DNA from: Plumapathes pennacea
Lineage: Eukaryota; Cnidaria; Anthozoa; Antipatharia; Myriopathidae
Reading direction: 5' to 3'
DNA: 64,000 bases
Assembly: GCA_964036295.1 (NCBI GenBank)
Contig: OZ038462.1
Coordinates: 20,770,363 to 20,834,362 of the forward strand
Within the stretch, counting starts at the first letter, position 1; every line of letters begins with the position of its first letter. The position numbers and the translations under genes are program-made. This document shows positions 34,723 through 46,700 of this stretch, one piece after another. The notes below the pieces were generated by a model. That model was not told the DNA's origin. It saw only the letters and a list, made by a program, of their open reading frames with translations, and ran no database searches.

Positions 34723-37700
34723 GCAGCAGTAATCATAGAAAGTGTTTCATTTTGTGTATAACAGTACCGTGTGGAGTCCATGATGCTACGTATCGCTAAA
34801 CCTATGTCGTACATCGCCGTTTCGCCCAGCGTCAAGCAGAGAGCCAGGTGAGATTCATCCTGAGTTGCAATAGGCCATATGCCAGATGCCCCTGTTGCAA
34901 AGCCAGGCCTATTGCGAAACTTTTCTTATGAGAATTAGCTGCTCAATTTCACTAGAATGAGAGTCAACTTTATATTTACTTTTTTTCTATCGTTTTTATG
35001 TCCTACCACGTTTAGTATACCGTGTAGATGATTGTTACCCGATAATAACTCAGAGAAAATGCAACAAACTTTTAAAATACTGAAAAAAAAAACTTGAACC
35101 TTTCTTGACCTGAGAATTTGCATCCCTTAGGGACTGGTCATTATTTATGTCGGGAGGGGAGGGGAGGGGGGCTACTCGTTTTTCAAATCACTAGAGCTGG
35201 GGGGGAGGGGGGGCACAAATTTTATTATTTTAATCAGGAAACAGGGTGGTATTGAGAGGGGGGGTCAAGAGGTTTTAATATTTTAGTTCAAAACTTTGGC
35301 CAGCCCCCCTCCCCCCAGGTCCCTTACGTGTCCATTTAGTTCTCCCGTGTGTTCTTTTGTCTCTTCTTTAGCATGAAAGCTCCCGAGACCATCCCCCTGG
35401 TAATGGAACCGGAGTCACGCTTCTACACTGATCCTGTGTTGGTCCTGGACTTCCAGTCTCTCTACCCCTCCGTGATCATCGCCTACAACTATTGCTTCTC
35501 CACCTGCCTGGGGCGAGTCTCCGACCTCGCTGAGTAAGTCCTGGATCCCAGAATTTACCCTCCTTCCCAGGTTTCTTCTCTCGGTGTCCACTTTCACGAA
35601 ATGAAAAATTCGAAATTCAAACAAGTAACCATCGTTCCCAGGCTTCTTCACTCTAGCACTCGTCCTTCCTGAAATGGTTTGTTTTCAATTGTCTATTTGT
35701 TTGTTTATATATGTATCTATTTGTTTATGTTTGACAGATATGGGGACTTTAAGTTTGGAGCAACGTCATTAAACGTCCCACCGTCTCTCCTGAAGGTGAG
35801 CTTACAGTAATAGTAATAAGAGAGTAGGGTCTGGGAACAAATGAAAGCTGTTTCTGTGGCTCGAGGTGAAGCAGTTGAGGTGCGTGAACTGATGACAAAA
35901 CGTCTCTCCCTTTTCAGAGGCTCGCAAATGACATCCATATCTCACCAAACGGCGTCGCGTTCGTAAAGTCTCACATTCGGAGGGGTGTCCTTCCGAGGTA
36001 AGTCCTTTCTCATAACAGCTGTTGTGAGGGAATTAGAGCCCGGTCTTGAGCAATTATTGTGTCCGCTTGGGCCCATGCTTCCCCAACGAACCGACCAATC
36101 CCTTGGTACTTTTCATTTTCTCGAAAGCCGACCTTTACCTTGGCGTACGGAGGTGAACTGCAGAGAACTCTTTCGAAAAGCGCAAGTTTTTATGATCAGG
36201 GGGTCAGCTATAATTTATTTAATAGGCAGTTGAAGATTGCTGTGTACTGCAGCCCGCAAATAGTCACATGATCTAACTTTTACGTCCCGTTTTGCTAAAG
36301 GTAGCAAATTCAGAAATAGCAAGTTAGAGCTTATTGCTGCGGTATTTGACTTACCTAAGGAATGCTTCCTGATGTTGAAAATATAACAGAAATACGGCAG
36401 ACGTGACGTGTAACTTGTTGCTGTTTGAGGTTTAAGGTTTGCGAGTTGCTGAATACGACAATCTTAAACTCTCTAATGTGTGATGGCAGAAGAGCGTGGC
36501 GAATTTCTTGAATGATTTTAATGGAACACTTTCCATGCCAGGTTCTATTGTAGAGATGGTCATTTGTCTGAGCCGTTATTTTCCTTGTTATTTTTCTAAG
36601 CTCTGGTTGTTTCGCTTCGGAGGTCTGTCATAAGGTTTGTTTCTTTCCATTTTCGACAGAATGTTGGAAGAGATTCTGCAGACTCGCATAATGGTGAAAA
36701 ATTCCATGAAACGATGGAAGGCTGATAAAGTAAGTAACGCCGCGTTTGGCCGCAGTCCAACCGTAACGTTTATCAGGGATTCAGAGGAGCTTACATCTCA
36801 CTAAACGGGAGTTGACTGATTTGACAATCAGAAGTCTGACGAAATATTTTGCAAAAAATAAATAATAGTAAATAATAATAAATAGTAATAATAAAAATTA
36901 AAGAGGAGTGGACGTCTTAGAGAGAGATCAGTTCGAGTAAACGACTGAAGAAATGGCAGGGACCACTCTTACCAGGTGTCCGTCTTAAAGAGGTATCTGT
37001 TTTAGAGGAGTGTCCGTTAAGAGGGAGTTGCCTGTACCGGCTGTGCGTGTATTGAGTATAATTTATATTTTCCTGTCCATATCTGCTGTGATTCTTCTCT
37101 TGTGTCAACATTTATTGTGATTCTCTGTTCTGTTTGTGGTTCAAATAAATATATTGTTGTTGTCCTCAATGTTCTGACAGCATGTGTCTTCAATAAAACT
37201 GTTCCTTTCCCGGCTTTCTGTGACTGTGAATATAGTTTGCGATTTCCTTTATGTTTCTGGCATTTTTTATTTTCTGGTGTCCTTTTAAGGAATTATTTGT
37301 GTGCTGAGTGTTTGCACACCTTTCTTCAACTAACATTGATAACTTTGTCTTCTCCAGTCCTTAGGACGAATGCTGGACGCGAGGCAACTCGGACTGAAGT
37401 TGATCGCCAATGTTACGTTTGGATACACCTCTGCTCATTACTCTGGGCGTATGCCATGTGTCGAGGTCAGTTTTTTTTGTTTTTTGTTTTTGTTTTTGTT
37501 TTTGTTTTTTTTGTGTGTGTGAATGCCTGGCACGAGACAAAACGTTCAAGACACAAGACAAAACGAAACAACACGCACGAGACACGAGTTTATTGTCAAC
37601 TGCTTGACAACTTTCATTTCTCTGTTGATCCAGATTGGGGATACTATCGTGCGGAAGGCCAGAGAGACGTTGGAGCGCGCAATAGAGCTCGTTAACAACA

Positions 37701-40700
37701 CCGCCAAATGGGGCGCCCGCGTGGTTTATGGGGACACGGACAGGTAAGTGGGGCCAAATAATGCTTACACCTTGCTACCAATATAATACTTCATACGGCT
37801 CAATGCACAACTGCAAATCTGAAAGGTTGTTGAAGCCCCCTTTTATAACATTTATGGATTACACATATTGTTATCAAACTGAGGTTGATGTGTTGATAAG
37901 CTTAGGGCCGCAAATAGGATTCGTAAGATTTATGTAACAGACGGGTAACGCATCCAGATATAAATCCGGAGACTGTAATTTTGACGGATGACCCGGACTG
38001 ATCATCTGTCTCAGACGAATCATCCGTCTGCTAACAAGTCTTCACGACTTGCTACAAGACGAATCGAGTGCATACGGATCAATCGTCAAGATTTGTCTAG
38101 TAGCCGAATTTACATTTAGATGACACCGCGGAAATACGTTCGCGACGTCACTTCCGTTGGTCAGCATCCGTTGTCATTGCTATGCAACTCGGTCTAACTC
38201 GAGACTGAAGAGATGAAACGAATGAGACACGAGATAACACGAACGAAACACGAGATAGCACGAACGAGACACGAGAGAGCACGAACGAGACACGATACAA
38301 AACGAACGAGATGAAACGAACCAATGGAACCACAGGAACCATCCGAACCATCGGATCCACGGATCAATCGGAACCATTCGAACCATTTTGAACCATTCGA
38401 ACCATTTTGAACCATTCGAACCATCGGAACCATCAGAGCCATGGGAACCATCGGAACCATCGGAAGCACTCGAACCATCGGAAGCACTCGATCCTAACCA
38501 TCAGAATCATGGGAACCATCGGAACCATCGGAAGCACTCGAACCATCGGAAGCACTCGAACCATCGGAAGCACTCGATCCTAACCATCAGAATCATGGGA
38601 ACCATTGGAACTATTGAAACCATCGGAACCACCCAAACAATCGGATACATCGGAACCATTGGAACCATCCGAACCATCGGAACCACTAATAAATATATTA
38701 GACGAGTTTTGCGACTCGTACGACTTGACACCGTCTTTAAACAAGGTTTAGACCGCGGTTAAGGAAGTCCTGGTCTAAACAAGATTAAAACAATAGCCGT
38801 GCTTAACGGACAACGGCTAAACGTCGTCTTTATAAACCGACTCCGATCCATGTTCTAAAAATGCAATGTAACGTTTGGCCAGCCCTGTTTTACGGCGTCC
38901 GTCTAAATTTCAATTTAGCTATAAACCAGGTCTAAATTAGACTTTGTTCAAAAATCAGATCTAAGTGTCTCTGATCTCACGGATCGACCGGCTTTCTTTA
39001 CGACTCGTGAATATATTAGACGAGTCGTACGACTTCACACCTTCATGGCCACAGACTCAAACTTGTCCCCCTATTGTAAATAAAATTCTAAGTCTCCCTA
39101 ATATAAATATTAGACAACTCGTTCGACTGCATAACTTTACGACTCGTGAATACATTACACGAATTGACAATTCACTTTTACCGGACTCGTTACAAGCCGT
39201 GGTATTGAGCAACCCTTAGTAAAACCACCACAACCAGTTGAACCACGTGATCCCCCCTTTTGTTCGCACGGTTACCCCTTTGGATTTTATTCGTAAGGGT
39301 TCCCTCTTTGGATTTTACTCGTAAGGGTCCCCCCTTTCGATTTTTTTATTAGGGGTCCCCCCTTTGGATTTTTTTATTCAGGGTACCCCTTTGGATTTTT
39401 TTTATAACGGTTCCCCCTGTGGATTTTTTCGTAAGGGTCCCCCCTTTGGATTTTATTCCTAAGGGTCCCCCCTTTGGATTTTATTCATAAGGGTCCCCCC
39501 TTTGGATTTTATTCGTAAGGGTCCCCCGTTTGGATTTTATTCGTAAGGGTCCCCCCTTTGGATTTTTTTCGTAAGGGTCCCCCCTTTGGAATTTATTCGT
39601 AAGGGACCCCCCTTTGGATTTTATTCATAAGGGTCCCCCCTTTGGATTTTATTCGTAAGGGTCCCCCGTTTGGATTTTATTCGTAAGGGTCCCCCCTTTG
39701 GATTTTTTTCGTAAGGGTCCCCCCTTTGGATTTTATTCGTAAGGGTCCCCCGTTTGGATTTTATTCGTAAGGGTCCCCCCTTTGGATTTTTTTCGTAAGG
39801 GTCCCCCCTTTGGATTTTATTTGAAAGGGTCCCCCCTTTGGATTTTATTCATAAGGGTCCCCCCTTTGGATTTTATTCATAAGGGTCCCCCCTTTGGATT
39901 TTATTCGTAAGGGTCCCCCCTTTGGATTTTATTTGTCAGGGTCCCCCCTTTGGAATTCATTCGTAAGGGTCCCCCCTTTGGATTTTATTTGTAAGGGTCC
40001 CCCCTTTGGAATTTATTCGTAAGGGTTCCCCCTTTCGATTTTATTTGTAAGGGTCCCCCCTTTGGATTTTTTTTGTAAGGGTCCCCCCTTTGGATTTATT
40101 TGTAAGGGTCCCCCCTTTGGATTTTATTTATAAGGGTCCCCCCTTTGGATATTATTTGTGAGGGTCCCCACTTTGAAATTGATTTGTAAGGGTCCCCCCT
40201 TTGGATTTTATTTGTAAAGGTCGCCCCTTTGGATTTTTTTTGGAAGGGTCCCCCCTTTGGATTTTTTTCGTAAGGGTCCCCCCTTTAGATTTTTTTCGTA
40301 AGGGTGCCCCCTTTGGAATTTATTTGTAAGGGTCCCCCCCTTTGGATTTTATTCGTTAGGGTCCCCCCTTTGGATTTTATTTGTAAGGGTCCCCCCTTTC
40401 GATTTTATTCGTAAAGGTCCCCCCTTTGGATTTTATTCGTAAGGGTCCCCCCTTTGGATTTTATTCGTAAGGGTCCCCCCTTTGGATTTTTTTCGTAAGG
40501 GTCCCCTCTTTGGAATGTATTCGTAAGGGTCCCCCCTTTGGAATTTATTCGTAAGGGTCCCCTGTTTGGATTTTATTCGTAAGGGTCCCCCCTTTGGATT
40601 TTATTCGTAAGGGTCCCCCCTTTGGATTTTATTCGTAAGGGTCCCCCCTTTGGATTTTATTCGTAAGGGTCCCCCCTTTTGATTTTATTCGTAAGGGTCC

Positions 40701-43700
40701 CCCCTTTGGAATTTATTCGTAAGGGTCCCCCTTTGGATTTTATTCGTAAGGGTCCCCCCTTTGGAATTTTTTTCTAAGGGTCCCCCCTTTGGAATTTTTT
40801 TTGTAAGGGTCCCACCTTTGGATTTTATTCTTAAGGGTCCCCCTTTGGATATTTTTCGTAAGGGTCCCCCCTTTGGATTTTATTCGTAAGGGTCCCCCCT
40901 TTGGATTTTATTCATAAGGGTCCCCCCTTTGGATTTTATTTATAAGGGTCCCCCCTTTGGATTTTATTCGTAAGGGTCCCCCCTTTGGAATTTATTCGTA
41001 AGGGTCCCCCCTTTGGATTTTATTCGTAAGGGTCCCCCCTTTTGATTTTATTCGTAAGGGTCCCCCCCCTTTGGAATTTGTTCGTAAGGGTCCCCCTTTG
41101 GATTTTATTCGTAAGGGTCCCCCCTTTGGACTTTTTTCTAAGGGTCCCCCCTTTGGAATTTTTTTTGTAAGGGTCCCACCTTTGGATTTTATTCTTAAGG
41201 GTCCCCCCTTTGGATTTTATTCGTAAGGGTCCCCCCTTTGGATTTTATTCGTAAGGGTCCCCCCTTTGGATTTTATTCATTTGGATTTTTTTCGTAAGGG
41301 TCCCCCCTTTGGATTTTATTCATAAGGGTCCCCCCTTTGGATTTTATTCATAAGGGTCCCCCCTTTGGATTTTTTTCGTGAGGGTGCCCCCGTTGTAATT
41401 TATTCGTAAGGGTCCCCCCTTTGGATTTTATTCATAAGGGTCCCCGCTTTGGATTTTTTTCGTAAGGGTCCCCCCTTTAAATTTTTTATGTAAGGGTCCC
41501 CCCTTTGGATTTTATTCATAAGGGTACCCCCTTTGGATTTTATTCATGATTGTCCCCCCTTTGGATTTTATTCGTAAGGGTCCCCCCTTTGGATTTTATT
41601 CATAAGGGTCCCCCCTTTGGATTTTATTTGTAAGGGTCCCCCCTTTGGATTTTATTCGTAAGGGTCCCCCCTTTGGATTTTATTCATTTGGATTTTATTC
41701 CCCCCTTTGGATTTTTTTTCGTAAGGGTCCCCCCCTTTGGATTTTATTCGTAAGGGTCCCCCCCTTTGGATTTTAATTGTAAGGGTCCCCCCTTTGGATT
41801 TTTTTCGTAAGGGTGGCCCCTTTGGAATTTATTCGTAAGGGTCCCCCCTTTGGAATTTATTCGTAAGGGTCCCCCCTTTGGATTTTATTCGTAAGGGTCC
41901 CCCCTTTGGATTTTATTCATAAGGGTCCCCCCTTTAAATTTTTTCTATAAGGGTCCCCCCTTTGGATTTTATTCATAAGGGTCCCCCCTTTGGATTTTAT
42001 TCATGAGGGTCCCCCCTTTGGATTTTATTCGTAACGGTCTCCCCTTTGGATTTTATTCATAAGGGTCCCCCCTTTGCATTTTATTTGTTAGGGTCCCCCC
42101 TTTGGATTTTGTTTGTAAGGGTCCCATCTTTGGATTGTATTCGTAAAGGTCCCCCCCTTTGGATTTTTTTTAAGGGTCCCCCCTTTGGATTTTTTTCGTA
42201 AGGGTCCCCCCTTTGGATTTTATTCGTAAGGGTCCCCCCTTTGGATTTTATTCGTAAGGGCCCCCCCCTTTGGATTTTTTTCGTAAGGGTGCCCCCTTTG
42301 GAATTTATTCGTAAGGGTCCCCCCTTTGGATTTTATTCATAAGGGACCCCCCTTTGGATTTTTTTCGTAAGGGTCACCCCTTTCAATTTTTTCCGTAAGG
42401 GTCCCCCCTTTGGATTTTATTCATAAGGGTCCCCCCTTTGGATTTTATTCATGAGTGTCCCCCCTTTGGATTTTATTCGTAAGGGTCCCCCCTTTGGATT
42501 TTATTTATAAGGGTCCCCCCTTTGGATTTTATTCGTAAGGGTCCCCCCTTTGGAATTTATTCGTAAGGGTCCCCCCTTTTGATTTTATTCGTAAGGGTCC
42601 CCCCCTTTGGAATTTATTCGTAGGGGTCCCCCTTTGGATTTTATTCGTAAGGGTCCCCCCTTTGGATTTTATTCGTAAGGGTCCCCCCTTTTGATTTTAT
42701 TCGTAAGGGTCCCCTACTTTGGAATTTATTCGTAAGGGTCCCCCCTTTGGATTTTATTCATTTGGATTTTATTCCCCCCTTTGGATTTTTTTCGTAAGGG
42801 TCCCCCCTTTGGATTTTATTCATAAGGGTCCCCCCTTTGGATTTTATTCATAAGGGTCCCCCCTTTGGATTTTATTCGTAAGGGTCCCCCCTTTGGAATT
42901 TATTCGTAAGGGTCCCCCCTTTTGATTTTATTCGTAAGGGTCCCCCCTTTGGATTTTATTCGTAAGGGTCCCCCCCTTTGGAATTTATTCGTAAGGGTCC
43001 CCCCTTTGGATTTTATTCATTTGGATTTTATTCCCCCCTTTGGATTTTTTTCGTAAGGGTCCCCCCTTTGGATTTTATTCATAAGGGTCCCCCCTTTGGA
43101 TTTTATTCATAAGGGTCCCCCCTTTGGATTTTATTCGTAAGGGTGCCCCCTTTGTAATTTATTCGTAAGGGTCCCCCCTTTGGATTTTATTCATAAGGGT
43201 CCCCCCTTTGGATTTTTTTCGTAAGGGTCCCCCCTTTAAATTTTTTATGTAAGGGTCCTCCCTTTGGATTTTATTCATAAGGGTACCCCCTTTGGATTTT
43301 TTTTGTAAGGGTCCCCCCTTTGGATTTTTTTCCTAAGGGTCCCCCCTTTAGATTTTATTCGTAAGGGTCCCCCCTTTGGATTTTATTCATAAGGGTCCCC
43401 CCTTTGTATTTTATTCGTAAGGGTCCCCCCTTTGGATTTTATTCATAAGGGTCCTCCCTTTGCATTTTATTCGTAAGGGTCCCCCCTTTGGATTTTATTC
43501 GTAAGGGTCCCCCCTTTGGATTTTATTCATTAGGGTCCCCCCTTTGCATTTTATTTGTAAGGGTCCCCCCTTTGGATTTTATTCGTAAGGGTCCCCCCTT
43601 TGGATTTTATTCATTAGGGTCCCCCCTTTGCATTTTATTTGTAAGGGTCCCCCCTTTGGATTTTATTTGTAAGGGTCCCCCCTTTGGATTTTATTTGTAA

Positions 43701-46700
43701 GGGTCCCCCCTTTGGATTTTATTCGTAAGGGTCCCCCCTTTGGATTTTATTTGTAAGGGTCCCCCCTTTGGATTTTATTCGTAAGGGTCCCCCCTTTAGA
43801 TTTTAATCGTAAGGGTCCCCCCTTTGGATTTTATTTGTAAGGGTCCCCCCTTTGGAATTTTTTTTTGTAAGGGTCCCCCCTTTGGATTTTTTTCCTAAGG
43901 GTCCCCCCTTTAGATTTTATTTGTAAGGGTCCCCCCTTTGGATTTTATTCATAAGGGTCCCCCCTTTGGATTTTATTCGTAAGGGTCCCCCCTTTGGATT
44001 TTATTCGTGGGGACCCCCTTTGGATTTTATTCGTAAGGGTCCCCCTTTTGGATTTTTTTTGTAAGGGTCCCCCTTTGGTGTTTTCGTAAGGGTCCCCCCT
44101 TTGGATTTTATTCGTAAGAGTCCCCCCTTTGGATTTTGTTCGTAAGAGTCCCCCCTTTGGAATGTATTCGTAGGGGTCCCCCCTTTGGAATTTTTTCGTA
44201 AGGGTCCCCCCCTTTGGATTTTATTCATAAGGGTCCCCCTTTGGATTTTATTCGTAAGGGTCCCTCCTTTGGATTTTTTTCGTAAGGGTATACCTTATGG
44301 AATTTATTCGTGAGGGTCCCCCCTTTGGATTTTATTCGTAAGGGTCTCCCCTTTGGATTTTATTTTTAAGGGTCCCCCTTTGGATTTTATTCGTAAGGGT
44401 CCCTCCTTTGGATTTTTTTCGTAAGGGTATACCTTATGGAATTTATTCGTTAGGGTCCCCCCTTTGGATTTTTTTCGTAAGGGTACACGCTATGGAATTT
44501 ATTCGTAAGGGTCCCCCCTTTGGATTTCTTTTTTGTAAGGGTCCCCCCTCTTGGATTTTATTCGTAAGGGTCCCCCCTTTGGATTTTATTCATAAGGGTC
44601 CCCACTTTGGATTTTATTCGTAAGGGTCCCCCCTTTGGAATTTATTCGTAAGGGTCACCCCTTTGACTTTTTTAGGTAAGTGTCCCCTTTTATTTTTTGT
44701 AAGGGTTCCCTTTTGGTTTTTTTTAGTAAAACCCCTTCTGAATCATTGCTGGAAATACGGTTGAACAAAACAGTTACATACTGTATGGGATATTGTGGTG
44801 TAGTAGTACCAACCTCGTTCCCAGGCTCTTTCATCTCCCGGGCCCCGCCCCCGAAGAAAGATCCTGGTTCAGGCTGGTCACGTGTTGGGCAGTATCTGGT
44901 CGGTTGCAAAAAAGGAAACCAAGGGAGAGGCCTTTAAGTCGGAAATTTACTTTACTTTGTCTACTGGGGAAAGAAATATTTGGATATAAAAATTGAACAC
45001 CTCCCATGTAGTTTACGCTGCGTCTGAACAACAAGTCAAGTTGTTGCAGGCCTTGTAGTTCTGTGGGAGACCACTGCAAAAACGTATGCGGAAAACTGAG
45101 CTAATAAGGCACTTCTCGAAACAGCGAAAGAGTTTTACAGCATCTCATTGCCACAGAGCGAAGGTTGCCGCATTTAATCTGCAGACCATGTGAAAGACGC
45201 CTTGACAACTTCAGAGCTTTCAAAAAGGTAATTTCGAGAGTCATGTCTCCTTCGGAAGGGTGAAAAGATGCATTTAAACACGAAGGTGCGCTATAAAAGG
45301 CCGTTGGCCGCCTCTTTCGACATCAAATTTGCATAATGTTTGTTGAATCGCACGTGCGTCCACAAAGTTCAGAAGTCGCTTTGTTCATGAAATTTCTCTG
45401 CAGCAACTAAAAGTATACCTAAAATTAAACACATACGGGCAACTTTAATGTGGAGTCCTGGACGGAAGGGTTTGAAACGGAATTTTTCTCTTGGCTGCCA
45501 AAATATATTTTGAATTTCGCGGTGCAATGCGACGCATGGCTGCCCACCAAGCATGTTTAATTTTTTACTTTGAAGATTATTCTTGGATTTTACTCAAATT
45601 GCACTCAAAATGAATATGTGATGGAAAATTGGTGAGGCAACATTATCTTGTTTTGCGTGGTATTCAAGTACAAGGAAAAACAAAATTTGGACATTTTTGG
45701 CTTTTTACTAATTAGGAGCTGTTGTCTCGGTCGTTGTTGATTGACAAGTGGCTCTGCGCTTCCCTGGGAAGCGCCCTTTTATAGGAAGCTTGCCAAAAAG
45801 CGTGGCTGATTTGTGTCGTTTGTGCCAGCCTCGTTTTGATTTGGCAAACGCGCAGCACGACAAATTTCTTTGACAGGGGGACCCCTCACAACGGATTATC
45901 TTTGTGAGCAAGGCACGTGACCAGCCTGAACCAGGGTCTTTCTTCGGGGTGGGGGCCGGGAGATGAAAGAGCCTGGGAACGAGGTTGTAGTAGTACCTAC
46001 CTAATTTTGTGCAATGACCGCTCACTCAAGACTAGGATGACTGCAGGCCGAGAACCGTATTTCAACGGTGCCACTTTTTCTGACGTCGTTTTCCCTTGTA
46101 CCGCCAGTTTGTTTGTGTTGCTCAAGGGAGCCACGAAAGAGCGAGCGTTTCAGATAGGACGAGAAATTGTTGATGCCGTAACAGCGGTCAACCCTAAACC
46201 TGTCAAACTCAAGTTTGAGAAGGTAGGTGTTTCACTTGAGATCAAAGTGTATTTTCTCTTGGTATTTTTCAACCAAAGTTGTGTAGAATAGTAAGGCGAA
46301 TTTTGATTTATTATCGGCTTTCGGCTGCTATAACTACAGTAAGAAAACCTGCCAACTAGAAGTCACGTTGTTAGTCGCCTTTGGTTTTACTTTGAAACAG
46401 AGACCAATCAGGAGTGTGAGGAAACGCCATCGTCATTTGCTTGCTTGCGGGAGAAGATCGCAATCGGGTTTTTGTTTTTGTCCTGATTGGCCGAGGATGC
46501 TGCCAATGTTATTTGGACCAATGCGAGAACGTAGCAAACATAAAAACAAATCAATCACACCATCACGACTACTACTCGGCCAATCAGGAACAAAAGCAAA
46601 ACCCGATTGCATGCAGATCACGCAAGCAAGTGGCCATTGCGTGTTGTCGTGCAATTAAAGGGTCTTTTGTGTTTGTAATTATTTTGGTTTTTGTTTCGAA

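Noticed and set aside
34425..34835. Long poly-isoleucine ORFs on both strands
   Set aside because: By-products of the (AAT)n microsatellite in REV3L intron 19.
43488..44623. ORFs of 70-75 codons with FIRKGPPFGF- or KGGPLR-like repeats
   Set aside because: They are translations of the 28-bp minisatellite; the unit is not a multiple of three and the frames change, so no protein is expected.
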